Origin: Phycomyces blakesleeanus NRRL 1555(-)
Taxonomy: Eukaryota; Mucoromycota; Mucoromycetes; Mucorales; Phycomycetaceae
Direction of reading: 5' to 3'
DNA length: 64,000 nucleotides
NCBI RefSeq assembly: GCF_001638985.1
Contig: NW_017265136.1
Span: forward strand, 484,665 to 548,664
This document shows positions 1 through 15,000 of the stretch, piece by piece. The stretch's first letter is position 1, and each line of letters opens with the position of its first letter. A model generated the notes under the pieces. That model searched no databases. It was not told the origin of the DNA and saw nothing but the letters and a program-made list of their open reading frames with translations. A program made the translations under genes and the position numbers.

Positions 1-3000
1 GGTCTTCCTATCGACAAGGCAAGAGCTTATGTTGCTGTTGCTGTTCAAGACGTAAGCACCACCGTCAACGATTGGTTTAAGCGCTGGACCCGTACTATCT
101 CTGAGCGCATTACCAAGGGTGGTGATAATGTTCAAGAAGATGTTGATGTATTGATCAAGGAAGGTCGCACTCATGTTACCAAGATCATCTCCGAAGCTCA
201 TACATCTGTCGAGAAGTATTCTTCTACAAAAACTGATCTCACTGAAAGTGAAACCATCTTGATCAAGGAAGCTCAAGAACAAATCAAGACCACACTTACT
301 GATATTGAGAAGAGCGTCTTGGTCCAGGTCACTGAGGTTGAAAAGATCGACACTAGCGTGACTGATGTTACAGAGACCTTCAAGACAATTGTTGAACACA
401 CTAAGCAGACCATCGAGGGAACATTGGAAACATCCGAAGCTACTATTCGTAAGCACCTGGAGACTGTTTCGGAATCTACTATCAAGCATGAGACCCATGA
501 AACCGAAGATCACGAGGAAGATAGCACCAATATAATCAAGGAGACATCCAAGAACGTTTTGGGATACCTCTCAGGTGTTACTGACCGTATCAAGGACAGC
601 TTAAAGGATGGCAAGGAGCAGACCGAAAATGAAGTCAAGGCTAGCCATGAGGCAGTTGAAACCTTGTGCGAGGAGGCCAAGTCCAAGGTGCCCGTCGAAG
701 AGCATGCTACAATTGACTCTATCAAGAACTCTGCCAAGGAGCGTCTCAATGAGATTCAGGTCATTGCTGTATCTCACAAAGATGACCACGACGTTGTTTC
801 TGAGAAGCTTACTAAGGTTACTGAGGACACCAAGCAAGAAATTGAAGGTCATCATACTTCAAGCAAGACCGATACCGAGGAAAATACCAAGAAAGAAGAG
901 GAGCATCATGCCAATGTTGCTGAGAAGGTTTTGGCTAGCTCTGCTGCCGTCGCCGTTGGTACTTCTGTGGCCGTTGAAATCGCCAAGAAGCTCAAGGCTA
1001 AAAAAGATAAAAAGAAAGCTGAAGCTACCAAGACTGCCGAGGAGAACACTGATGTTACTAAAGTCTCCGAGGATATTACTGAGGTTGTTAAGATTACTGA
1101 ACACACCAAAGTCACCAATATCACCGAAGAACAGATTGTTGTAGTCGAAGATGTCAAGGTTAAGTTCACCGCCTGGTTGACTCAGTTGACTACCACCATT
1201 ACCAAACGTACTCAGGAAACTGAAGTTACCGACGAAGAAATCCGCGTTCTTGTTGAGAAGTCTCGCAAGGATTTCCAAAAGGTGATCAAGACCGCCAAGA
1301 AGAGCAAGTCTCTTCAGACCCACCAGAAGGAGACACTTGTTTGGATTGAGCAGACTGCTATTGCCCAGACCACTCGTATCCAAGAAATTGTCGCCAAAAA
1401 GGAGAATATTGCTGTCCGACTTGATGCCTTGACTACATCTACTACTCAGGAGGTTAGCTTTGCTGTTGAGAAGTGCAAGTACCGACCAACTATTGGCCAG
1501 ACAATTGGTGTCACTGTTCAAGAGATTCGTGAGAAGGAAACTGCTTTGATTGCCGTTAAGACTACTGTAACTGATATAATCGAGACCACAAAAGAAACCC
1601 TTACTACCTACTTTACTGAATTGACTGAGCGTGTCAAGGAGCGAGTCCAAGCCGGTGGTGAGAATGTCCGTGAGGATGTTGCCATATTAATCCAGGAGGC
1701 TCGTTCAGAGATTACCATCCAAACCTCTAAAGCTGAAGCTGAGGCTAAGAAGCAGTTAACTGTATGCGAAACCAAAACATATGGCTCTACTGTTTCTGTT
1801 TCCTCGCTCGTCAGCGTTGCTCTTCTTGAAATTAGCCGCGTGATTCGCCAGACCGAAAAAACTTTGACAAAGACTGTTGACCGTGTCGAAACATGTGTTG
1901 CTTTGGTTAGCGAAGATGATGATTCGTCTGCAGTTATTGAGCAGCTCGATGCAATCAAAACTGAGACCAAGGTTGCAATTCATGAAGACATCGAGACTTC
2001 AAAGAAGCATAGCATCTCTACCGTAACTGAAACTACTGAAACTACCAAGAAATATGTCTCCGTAGAGACTGTTCAGGATGTTCGTGTTGCTGTCAGTGCC
2101 TGGTTGCGTTCCTTGACAGAGAAGGTTTCAATCCGTGCAAAGATCGGTGGAGAGACCGCCGAAAAGGACATTCAGACCATTGTAGCCAAGGAGACTGCAT
2201 TAATATACGGTACCCTCGAGGTATCACGAAGAAAGATTAGCAAAACCGTAACTACTGAAGACGAAGAGACAGTTCGCACTACATGGAGCTCTATCAAGTC
2301 AATTGTTTCTCAGAGTGCAACTCAGATTAAGAAAATTGGTATCAAGGCAGCCGAAAATGCTTCTGCAACGGGTGGATTGGAAATGATGAACACGTGTGTA
2401 TCTACTCATGACGATAAGGTCAACAAGACCATTGATCAATATGAATCCAAGGTTTCCGTCAAGGTTACAAAGACAGAGACTAAGAAGTGCGAAAAGGTAA
2501 TGTATAGATTGAACAAATTTAATATACAATTATTATATATATTTACATTGCATTTATTTACAGAAGCCTCATACTGAGGCTAAGACCACTGAAACCTATG
2601 AAATCTCTCACTACGCTTGGGATACAAAGGCCACTATTAACAATTGGTTCAAGAAGTTGATTCATGATATCTCTACCCGTGCCAAGAAGGGTGGTGATTC
2701 TTGCAATGAAGATATCGAAGTTATTTTTGTAAAAGCTACCAAGCAGATCACCGAGACTTTGACCATAATTAGCTCCCAGTCTACCCAGATCTTTAAGGAT
2801 GAATCTACTGCTCGCCAATTCGAAGCTACCATCACTTGGACTCGTGGTATGGTGATTCAAGGTGCCAACCAAGTCAAGGCCGTTGGTCTTAACTCCGCTG
2901 CCGCTAAGTCTAAGACCGGTGGTGCTGAGCAAATGAAACCTTTGGTCAATGCCATCGAGACTCAAATTAACGTCGAATTACGTCGCTATAAGCTGGAGAC

Positions 3001-6000
3001 CCGTGCTACAAAGCTCAAGGAGAGCAAGAACCTAATTTTCTCCGGAAGAAAGGCTACTCATCAGCGTAAAGAGCACAACGAAAAGGCACAGAAGCACGTT
3101 TCCGAGCTTATTGAAGAGTCTCAAATTGTTATTGTTGGCTGGTTGGGCCATTTGATTCAACAGGTCACAGAGCGCCGCCAACAGGGTGGCGAAAATGTTG
3201 AATCAGATATCAAGGAGTTGATTACAGAAGGCCGTCACCAGCTCACCGAGACAATCACTCGTACTCAGTCAACTATTCTTTCCAAGGTTACCTCAAACTC
3301 TGAGTACACCAAGGATGAGACTTTCGTCCAGATCCAGGAACGTATTCAGAAGAGCTTCCGTGTTGTTGAGACCACCATTTCCACTAAAGTGACTGAAGTT
3401 CAAGATATTGCCATCTATAGCACTGAAGAGGAGACTAAAGAAAAACTCTCGGCTTTGCTGCACAGCACCGAGACAGAGGTCATTCATGTTTTGGGCGAGT
3501 CTCGTAAGGAGTCCATTGAGATCCTTGAAACCGAGACTGCTCAGTCTACAGCTGCTGTTAGCATTGTTGACACCGTTGACCACGTCAAGAAGACTATTAC
3601 CACCTGGTACCTTCGTTTGACTATCTCTATTGCCGAGGTCTCCGAGAGCAATGTCGAAGATAAAGAAGCAAAGATAACTGCTCTCGTCGAAGAAGCTAAC
3701 ACTGAGATCACTCGTATCATTTCTGAGGCTAAAGAAAAGATTATTGTAGACTCGACAGTAACAAACCATAGCGAGGATGTCATCGCTGCTCTTACCAAGG
3801 TCCAGACTTCCGTCACAGTTCAAGTCGAGAAGATCAAGAAGGTCGGAATTGAGTCCACTACTTTCGAGGAAGCCAAAACCAGCCTCACTCGTTTGGTAAC
3901 CAAGTCTCAAGAGAAGATTGATAATGTCCTTAGCAAAACAAGTGCTGCCGTATTGGGTTCAACTGCTGGTGTTATTGTCGGCGGATCCCATATTGTTCAT
4001 GAAGAGGGTAAATTGGTTGTCGATGTCCATGAAAATGCCGACATCTTCTCTGAATGGTTTGAGCATGTTACCGTCACCCTTCGCGAAACTGTTGAACAAG
4101 GGGGTGACAACGTAAACGAGAATGTCGAGAAGGTTTCAAAGGAAGCAGAACAGGAGATTACTGGGATAATCACCTCAGCTCGCACCGACTTCTATAAGAC
4201 TTTAACTGAAGCTCACTTGGATGAAGTCTCGCTCAAGCATGCCCGCGAATATTACGAGACCAGCTTGGAAACCGTCAAGATTTCTGTGACCAAGAACATT
4301 GTTGAAGCCAAACGTATTGCTATCAATGCCCATGCCACCGGTCAAGTCCACAATCTTGAGGAGAAGTTGAACCATCTTATCGAGGTCTCCAAAACCAAAA
4401 TCAAGACTGAACTGGGACAAAATGTCGTAGTTAGCGAGACTCAGAAGAAAGATTCTCGTGATAACACTACTCAGATTGTTGTTCATCAAGAAGAAGATAT
4501 CGAGGTGATCGGTTCCGAAGATGTCATTGTTGGCCAGAATGAGAGAATCGAGACTGCAGAAAAAACTACAGAGACCAAGAGTAAGTAAAATAGAGCTTAA
4601 TATATATTTGATACTTACCATGCACTTACAGTAACTGAAGAGTCTACTGAGATCGAAAAGACAGTAAAGGAAACACAGGATACCAAAGCCTTTGTTTCCG
4701 GATGGTTGTCCACTCTCGTAACCAAGGTTACACAGCGTGTACAGCAAGGTGGTAGTAACGTCAAAGAAGATACTGCTGTAATTATTAAGGAAGCTGAGGC
4801 TGAAGCCGTCAAGGTTATCGAGACTACAACAGCCAATGTCACAACAACTACCGATACAAAGGAGTCAGTCGAGACCAAGAAGAATTTGTTAGAATCATTG
4901 AACGAAGTGAAGAAGGCTGTTACTACCCACGCTAATGCTCTTGTCACCGTTGTCGAGGACATCACATCTTCAACAGACTCTACTACAGAACAGGTTGACC
5001 TTATTGAGAAGGCCTCTGAGACTAGCCACCAGGAGGTAATCGAGAAGCTTACAATTCTCCAAACTTCAACCACTAAGCTCTCCGAATCCGACAAAAAGAC
5101 AAAGACCGCAACTGGCGCCTTTATCGCTGTTGAAACCGAAAAGCTTGAGACTGATAAAGTTAATACTGACAAGTCATTCTTTGACAATCTGACCGTTGAG
5201 AACGCCATTGCTGGAGCATTGGCTGTTGGTACCACAACTGCAGCTGCTATTGGTATCTCCAAGCACCACGACAACAAAAAGGACACCAAGCTTTCAAACA
5301 ATAAGCAGACCGTAACTACTTATAATACAGCTGAAAATGTTATTGAAAGTACTAGAACCGAGATCACCAAATGGTTTAACTCATTGACCACTCAAGTTAT
5401 CGCCACCTCTGAATCAAAGAAAACCGAGGAAGTTACTGTCACGGTCGAAAGCTACCGCAAGGAACTGACAGTAATTGTTGAGAAAGCAAGAACCGAAGGT
5501 GTAAATCATTGTACAACAACCAAGGAGCGTGAAGAGTACCTTGCTCAATTGACTGTAATTGAGTCTTTCGCAACCACTCAGACAGTTCAGATTGAACAAG
5601 TAGCAATTAACGCTATTAACACTGAAACGGATGTCAAGACTGAGCTTGAAACTGTAGTAAAGACAAGCACAAAAAAGATTGACGAATGTTTCGAGCAGCT
5701 CAAGTCCCTGATTACAATTACAACCGTTGCTCAAACTCAAGTAATTGCCGAAAAGACCAAGAAGGCTGCATCCGCCGTCGAAGCTAAGCGCGTGGCCGCT
5801 ACTGGCTGGTTCTCTAGACTCACTGAGACCATCAACTCTCGTATCCAGGAGGGAGGTGACAATGTCAAGGAGGATATTGCCAAGATCACCGAGAAGGCTG
5901 AGGAGGAGATCAGCACCGTATTGAAGGAGGAAGACGAGGAAGACGACGAGACCATCAAGGGATCCGTTGGAACTGCTCTTGTTTCCATCAAGGATTCAAT

Positions 6001-9000
6001 TGCTGCCCAGTTGACCCAAGTCAAGAACGTCATTACCGAGACCACTGATACTTCTGCTCTCCAAGAGAAGTTCACCAAGGTTTCCGAGAAGACCAAGCAG
6101 GAGATTGATACTACTTTTACTACTGTCACCGACAAGGTTCAGAATGATGGTAAATAATTAACACTACACACATTTATAATTTTAATTATACACTTTCTGA
6201 CGTTCAAATTAATAGTTAAACGCACAGAAAGCGCCAAGGTTACTGTAGAGTCAGAAAAGACTGAGACTGTCGACTCTAGCGTAGTAGATACCACTGAAAA
6301 GGCCACTGAGACTGTCCAAAGCTGGTATAGCAACTTAAAGACCAAACTTTCTACACTTGTTGACCGTGATAGTGAGGAAGCAAAGGTTGAGGCCGAAGTT
6401 ATTATTGCAGAGGCCGAGACTGAGTTGAAAGAGAAGATGGACGTTCTTAAGGAGACTTCAAAAAATAATACGAAAACTGAATCCACAGAACATATCGATT
6501 CTTATTTCGGTCAGCTTACTAATAGTGTCAAGAACCAACTGACGGCTGTCAAGACAGCTGTTTCTGAAAATGCGTTCCAAGACAAGACTACTCTTGAGCA
6601 ATCCTTAACCAAGTCTGAAAACAAGTTGCACGAAGATATTGCTTCCCACACTGAAGAAGTAAAGGCTGAATCTAAGAAGCATAGTATTGGCAAGACAATT
6701 GGAAGAGCTATTTTGGGATCAACCGTCGTTGCCAGCGTAACCGCCGCTGCTGTCAAAAACAAGAATGATCTTGAAGTTTCTGAGGCAAAGGATACACTTG
6801 TAACTTATGAAACTGCTGAAACAGTTATCGAGAAGACTAGAACTGAGATCACCAAGCGTTTCTCTACAATGACTACCCAGGTTATCACTACTTCCCAGAC
6901 CAAGAAAACGGAGGAGATTACCGTCGTTACTGAGAGCTACAGACAGGAGCTCATAGTCATTATCGAGCAGGCCAGAACTGAAGGTGTCAAGCATTGCACA
7001 ACTACAAAAGATCGTGAAGAATACCTCGCCCAGTTGACCATAATTGAGCAGACCGCATCTACCCAGACTGTAGAAGTTGAGCACGTTGCCATTCAAGCTA
7101 TTGAAAACGATACTGATGTTAAGAGCCAACTTGAGACATTGACTGAATCGGCCACACAGAAGATTAATGATCACTTCAAGGAGCTTAAGGACCGGGTTAA
7201 ATTTACTTCTGTTGTTCATGCCGAGGTTATTGCCGAAAAGACAAAGAAGGCTGCATCCGCTGTCGAAGCCAAGCGTGTGGCTGCTACTGGCTGGTTCTCC
7301 AGACTCACTGAGACCATCAACTCTCGTATCCAGGAGGGAGGTGACAATGTCAAGGAGGATATTGCCAAGATCACCGAGAAGGCTGAGGAGGAGATCAGCA
7401 CCGTATTGAAGGAGGAAGACGAGGAAGACGACGAGACCATCAAGGGATCCGTTGGAACTGCTCTTGTTTCCATCAAGGATTCAATTGCTGCCCAGTTGAC
7501 CCAAGTCAAGAACGTCATTACCGAGACCACTGATACTTCTGCTCTCCAAGAGAAGTTCACCGAAGTCACTGAAAAGTCGAAAAAGGATATCGAAGATACC
7601 TTCACAACTGTTACTGACAAGGTCAAGAAAGAAGGTAATGATGTTTAACCTTTTTGTTAAGGTTCCCCACTAATACTTTCTAAATCATTTCTTAGTAAAT
7701 CGCACGGAAAAAGACAAGGTTACAATTCAAGTAGATGACAGCACTGTTGTCGACTCAAGTGTTGTAGACACAACCAAGAAAGCTACTGAGACTGTTCAAA
7801 GCTGGTATAGCAACTTGAAGACCAAACTTTCTACACTTGTTGACCATGATAGTGATGAGGCAAAGGTCGAAGCTGCTGTTATTATCGCTGATGCCCAAGT
7901 GGAATTAAAGGAAAAGATGGATGTTCTTAAGGAGACTTCGAAGAGTAACACAACAACTGGATCCACCCAACATATCGACTCGTACTTTGGAAAGCTTACT
8001 GAGAGTGTCGACAATCAATTAAACGCCGTAAAGTCTGCCGTTGAAAAGAACGCCCTTCAAGACAAAACCACCCTCGAGGAGTCCTTAACAAATACTGAAA
8101 CTAAGCTGCACGATGTTATTGCTTCTCACACTGAGGAAGTAAAGACTGAATCAAAGAAGCGTTCTATTGGTGAAACAATTGGCAAGGCTGTCTTTGGATC
8201 AGTTGCTGTCGTTGCTGGGACGGTGGGCTTGACGAAGTTGAGCCAAAACAAGCAGGAATCCAATTCTGACGAAATCGTAGTTTTCGAAACTACCGAGACA
8301 GTTATTGAGCGTACAAGAACAGAAATCACTCAGTGGTTTACTACCATGACTACACAAGTCATAACCACATCTGAGACTAAAAAGACTGAGGAAGTTACAG
8401 TTGTTGTCGAAAACTATCGCAAGGAACTTAACGTCATTGTTGAAAAGGCTAGAAAAGAAGGCGTCAAACACTGTAACACCAAAAAAGAGCGTGAAGAATA
8501 CCTTTCACAGCTTACTGTTATCGAGTCTGTCGCTTCTTCCCAGACGGTCCAGGTGGAACACGTTGTAATCGAGGCTATCCAATCCAATTCCGATGTCAAG
8601 ACAAAGATTGAGGAATTAGTTAAATCGAGCACCCAAAAGATTAACAGCGGATTTGAAGAATTTAAATCCCGTATTACCTTCTCTTCAGTTGTTCACGCCG
8701 AAGAAGTCGTAGAGAAGACCAAGAAAGCTGCATCCGCTGTCGAAGCTAAGCGTGTCGCTGCTACTGGCTGGTTCTCCAGACTCACTGAGACCATCAACTC
8801 TCGTATCCAGGAGGGAGGTGACAATGTCAAGGAGGACATTACCAAGATCACCGAGAAGGCTGAAGAGGAGATCAGCACTGTTCTGAAGGAGGAAGACGAG
8901 GAGGACGACGAGACCATCAAGGGATCCGTTGGAATTGCTCTTGTTTCCATCAAGGATTCAATTTCTGCCCAGTTGACCCAAGTCAAGAACGTAATTACCG

Positions 9001-12000
9001 AGACCACTGATACTTCTGAACTCCAAGAGAAGTTCACTCAGGTTTCTGAGAAGTCAAAGCAGGAAATTGACACTACCTTTACTTCTGTCACGGACAAGGT
9101 TCAAACTGATGGTAATTATTTGGAACCCCCTATGTGGAGCTGAAATGTATTAACACTTCTGAATTGTAGTTAAGAGAACAGAGAAAGATAAGTATACCGT
9201 TAAGGCTGTCGAAAATTCTGTCGTTGATACCACCAAGGAAGCAAATGAGACTATCAAATCTTGGTACAAAACACTGACCTCAAAGCTATCTGATCTTGCT
9301 GGAAATGACTCAGAAGAGTCGAAGGCTGAGGCTGAAGTCATCATTGCTGAGGCTGAATTAGAGCTCAAGGAAAAGATTAACTCACTTAAAGAGGAAACCA
9401 AGACCAGTTCCAAAACAGAAAATACTGAACACATCGATTCCTACTTCACCCAAATTACAAACAGTGCCAAAAACCAGTTGACCGCTGTCAAGACTGCCGT
9501 AGCTGATAACGTACTCCAAAACAAATCTACTTTCGAAGAGTCTGTCAAGAAGAATGAGATTAAGTTGGATGAAGACATTACTACTCACAGCGAAGTCGTC
9601 AAGTCTGAAGCAAAGAAACACAGCATCTCCGAGACTCTAGGAAAGGTTTTATTGGGCTCCACTATTGTTGCTGGTGGCGTACTTGGCGCCGTGACTTTGA
9701 ACAAGAAGCACGAACAGAAGAAGGCAGCTGAAATTAAGAAGCAAAAAGAGACAGAGGTTAAAGAAGTTGTCACATTTGAGACCACCGAGACTGTCATCGA
9801 GAACACAAGAACAGAAATCACCAAGTGGTTCTCCACTATGACAACTCAAGTTGTAACCAAATCGGAGACCAAGAAAACCGAAGAAGTTACCGTTGTCGTG
9901 AAGAACTACCGCAATGAATTGACCGTTATCGTTGAACGTGCACGAAAGGAGGGTGTCAAGCACTGTACTTCTAAGAAAGAGCGTAAGCAGTACCTCGAGC
10001 AATTAGTCATCATTGAGCGTCTTGCTGCTACTCAGACTACCGAAGTTGAGAAGGTTGCAATTCAGGCAATTGAAGAAGATACCGACGTTAAGTCTAAGAT
10101 CGAAACCCTTGTCAAGAGCACAACTGAAAAGATCAACGAACGTTTCGATGAGCTCAAATCGAAAGTTACCTTCTCTTCAGTTGTTCACGCCGAAGAAGTC
10201 GTAGAGAAGACCAAGAAAGCTGCATCAGCAGTCGAAGCTAAGCGCGTAGCTGCTACTGGCTGGTTCTCTAGACTCACTGAGACCATCAACTCTCGTATCC
10301 AGGAGGGAGGTGACAATGTCAAGGAGGATATTGCCAAGATCACCGAGAAGGCTGAAGAGGAGATCAGCACCGTATTGAAGGAGGAAGACGAGGAGGACGA
10401 CGAGACCATCAAGGGATCCGTTGGAACTGCTCTTGTTTCTATCAAGGATTCAATTGCTGCCCAGTTGACCCAAGTCAAGAACGTAATTACCGAGACCACT
10501 GACACTTCTGCTCTCCAAGAGAAGTTCACCAAGGTTTCCGAGAAGACCAAGCAGGAGATTGATACCACCTTTACTACTGTCACCGACAAGGTTCAGAATG
10601 ATGGTAAATATTAATTTTTTTTTAGTGTATATAGTTTACTGATGTTTCTGTTTTATAGTCAAGCGAACCGAGAAGGAGAAGTTCACTGTCCAGGCTGTCG
10701 AGACCTCAGTTGCCGACACTACCAAGGAAGCTACCGAAACTGTCCAGGGATGGTATAGCAACCTCACTACCAAGCTGTCCACTCTTGTTGGCAACGACTC
10801 TGAAGAAGCCAAGGCCGAGGCCCAAGTTATTATCGCTGAAGCTGAGACTGAATTGAAGGAGAAGATCGATGTCCTTAAGAAGACTTCCAAGACTGAGTCG
10901 AAGACCGAGTCCAACGAGCATTTGGATTCTTACTTCAGCAAGATCACCGACACTGTCAAGAACCAATTGACTGCTGTCAAGACTGCTGTTTCTGAGAATG
11001 CCTTCCAGGACAAGACCACTTTTGAAGAGTCTATCAAGAAGACCGAGACCAAGTTGCAAGAGGATATTACTACTGAGTCCGAAGTTGTCAAGACCGAGGC
11101 CAAGACCAGTATTGGTCAGACCCTTAGCCGTGCCATTTTCGGCTCTGCCGCTGCAGTTGCAGGTGCCGTTGGATTGTCTAAACTGACCAAGGACAAGGAA
11201 ACTATCCAGACTGAGGAAGTTGTGACTTTCGAGACAACCGAGACAGTAATCGAAAACACGAGAACTGAGCTTACAAAGTGGTTCACTACAATGACTACCC
11301 AAGTCATCACTAAGTCCGAGACAAAAAAGACTGAGGAAGTTACAATTGTTGTTGAGAAATACCGTAAACAATTAACAACTATCGTTGAGCGCGCCAGAAT
11401 TGATGGTGTTAAGCACTGTAGCACAAAGCATGAGCGTGAAGTCTATCTTTCCCAGTTGACTGTCATTGAATCGATTGCATCCACTCAAACAGTCCAAGTC
11501 GAACAAGTTGTGATTAAAGCGATTGAAGATGACGTTGACGTAAAAACTCAATTAGTGACATTGATTGAAACTAGCAAGAATGCAATTAACGAAGGATTCG
11601 AAAGTATTAAATCACAAGTCAAGTTCACCTCTGTTGCTCATGCCGAAGAAGTCGTAGAGAAGACCAAGAAAGCTGCATCCGCTGTTGAAGCTAAGCGCGT
11701 AGCTGCTACTGGTTGGTTCTCCAGACTCACTGAGACCATCAACTCTCGTATCCAGGAGGGAGGTGACAATGTCAAGGAGGATATTGCCAAGATCACCGAG
11801 AAGGCTGAGGAGGAGATCAGCACCGTATTGAAGGAGGAAGATGAGGAGGACGACGAGACTGTCAAGGGATCCGTTGGAACTGCTCTTGTTTCTATCAAGG
11901 ATTCAATTGCTGCCCAGCTGACCCAAGTCAAGAACGTAATTACCGAGACCACTGATACTTCTGCTCTCCAAGAGAAGTTCACCAAGGTTTCCGAGAAGAC

Positions 12001-15000
12001 CAAGCAGGAGATTGATACCACCTTTACTACTGTCACCGACAAGGTTCAGAATGATGGTAAATATTAATTTTTTTTTAGTGTATATAGTTTACTGATGTTT
12101 CTGTTTTATAGTCAAGCGAACCGAGAAGGAGAAGTTCACTGTCCAGGCTGTCGAGACCTCAGTTGCCGACACTACCAAGGAAGCTACCGAAACTGTCCAG
12201 GGATGGTATAGCAACCTCACTACCAAGCTGTCCACTCTTGTTGGCAACGACTCTGAAGAAGCCAAGGCCGAGGCCCAAGTTATTATCGCTGAAGCTGAGA
12301 CTGAATTGAAGGAGAAGATCGATGTCCTTAAGAAGACTTCCAAGACTGAGTCGAAGACCGAGTCCAACGAGCATTTGGATTCTTACTTCAGCAAGATCAC
12401 CGACACTGTCAAGAACCAATTGACTGCTGTCAAGACTGCTGTTTCTGAGAATGCCTTCCAGGACAAGACCACTTTTGAAGAGTCTATCAAGAAGACCGAG
12501 ACCAAGTTGCAAGAGGATATTACTACTGAGACAGAGGTTGTTAAAACCGAGGCTAAGAAGCAAAGCTTAGCTGAAACGTTTGGAAAAGCTGTATTAGGCT
12601 CTGCTGTAGTAGCTGCTGGTGTACTTGGTGCCGTTGCTTTGAATAAAAAGCATGAACAGAAGAAGGCAGCTGAAATTAAGAAGCAAAAAGAGACAGAGGT
12701 TAAAGAAGTTGTCACATTTGAGACCACCGAGACTGTCATCGAGAACACAAGAACAGAAATCACCAAGTGGTTCTCCACTATGACAACTCAAGTTGTAACC
12801 AAATCGGAGACCAAGAAAACCGAAGAAGTTACCGTTGTCGTGAAGAACTACCGCAATGAATTGACCGTTATCGTTGAACGTGCACGAAAGGAGGGTGTCA
12901 AGCACTGTACTTCTAAGAAAGAGCGTAAGCAGTACCTCGAGCAATTAGTCATCATTGAGCGTCTTGCTGCTACTCAGACTACCGAAGTTGAGAAGGTTGC
13001 AATTCAGGCAATTGAAGAAGATACCGACGTTAAGTCTAAGATCGAAACCCTTGTCAAGAGCACAACTGAAAAGATCAACGAACGTTTCGATGAGCTCAAA
13101 TCGAAAGTTACCTTCTCTTCAGTTGTTCACGCCGAAGAAGTCGTAGAGAAGACCAAGAAAGCTGCATCCGCTGTTGAAGCTAAGCGCGTAGCTGCTACTG
13201 GCTGGTTCTCCAGACTCACTGAGACCATCAACTCTCGTATCCAGGAGGGAGGTGACAATGTCAAGGAGGATATTGCCAAGATCACCGAGAAGGCTGAAGA
13301 GGAGATCAGCACCGTATTGAAGGAGGAAGATGAGGAGGACGACGAGACTGTCAAGGGATCCGTTGGAACTGCTCTTGTTTCTATCAAGGATTCAATTGCT
13401 GCCCAGCTGACCCAAGTCAAGAACGTAATTACCGAGACCACTGATACTTCTGCTCTCCAAGAGAAGTTCACCAAGGTTTCCGAGAAGACCAAGCAGGAGA
13501 TTGATACCACCTTTACTACTGTCACCGACAAGGTTCAGAATGATGGTAAATATTAATTTTTTTTTAGTGTATATAGTTTACTGATGTTTCTGTTTTATAG
13601 TCAAGCGAACCGAGAAGGAGAAGTTCACTGTCCAGGCTGTCGAGACCTCAGTTGCCGACACTACCAAGGAAGCTACCGAAACTGTCCAGGGATGGTATAG
13701 CAACCTCACTACCAAGCTGTCCACTCTTGTTGGCAACGACTCTGAAGAAGCCAAGGCCGAGGCCCAAGTTATTATCGCTGAAGCTGAGACTGAATTGAAG
13801 GAGAAGATCGATGTCCTTAAGAAGACTTCCAAGACTGAGTCGAAGACCGAGTCCAACGAGCATTTGGATTCTTACTTCAGCAAGATCACCGACACTGTCA
13901 AAAACCAATTGACTGCTGTCAAGACTGCTGTTTCTGAGAATGCCTTCCAGGACAAGACCACTTTCGAAGAGTCTATCAAGAAGACTGAGACCAAGTTGCA
14001 AGAAGACATCACTACTGAGTCCGAAGTTGTCAAGACCGAGGCCAAGACCAGTATTGGTCAGACCCTTAGCCGTGCCGTTTTCGGCTCTGCCGCTGCAGTT
14101 GCAGGTGCCGTTGGATTGTCTAAACTGACCAAGGACAAGGAAACTATCCAGACTGAGGAAGTTGTGACTATCGAGACAACCGAGACCGTAATCGAAAACA
14201 CAAGAACTGAACTTACAAAGTGGTTTACTACCATGACAACCCAGGTTGTAACCAAGTCAGAGACGAAAAAGACTCAGGATGTTACAGTCGTAGTTAAGAA
14301 CTACCGCAAGGAGCTGACTATTATTGTTGAGCGTGCTAGAATTGAAGGTGTTAAGCACTGCACTACCAAGAAAGAGCGCAAGGAATATCTCGCTCAACTC
14401 GCAACAATTGAACATGTCGCCTCAACACAGACATTTGAGGTTGAGAAGGTTGCAATTCAGGCTATTGAAGAAGATACCGATGTCAAGTCCAAGATTGAAA
14501 CAATTGTCAAGACCACAACTGACAAGATTAACGAACGTTTCGACGAGCTCAAGTCCAGCATTACCTTTTCATCTGTTGTTCACGCCGAAGAAGTCGTAGA
14601 GAAGACCAAGAAAGCTGCATCCGCTGTCGAAGCCAAGCGTGTCGCTGCTGCTGGCTGGTTCTCTAAGCTCACTGAGACCATCAACTCTCGTATCCAGGAG
14701 GGAGGTGACAATGTCAAGGAGGATATTGCCAAGATCACCGAGAAGGCTGAGGAGGAGATCAGCACCGTATTGAAGGAGGAAGATGAGGAGGACGACGAGA
14801 CCATCAAGGGATCCGTTGGAACTGCTCTTGTTTCTATCAAGGATTCAATTGCTGCCCAGTTGACCCAAGTCAAGAACGTAATTACCGAGACCACTGATAC
14901 TTCTGCTCTCCAAGAGAAGTTCACCAAGGTTTCCGAGAAGACCAAGCAGGAGATTGATACCACCTTTACTACTGTCACCGACAAGGTTCAGAATGATGGT

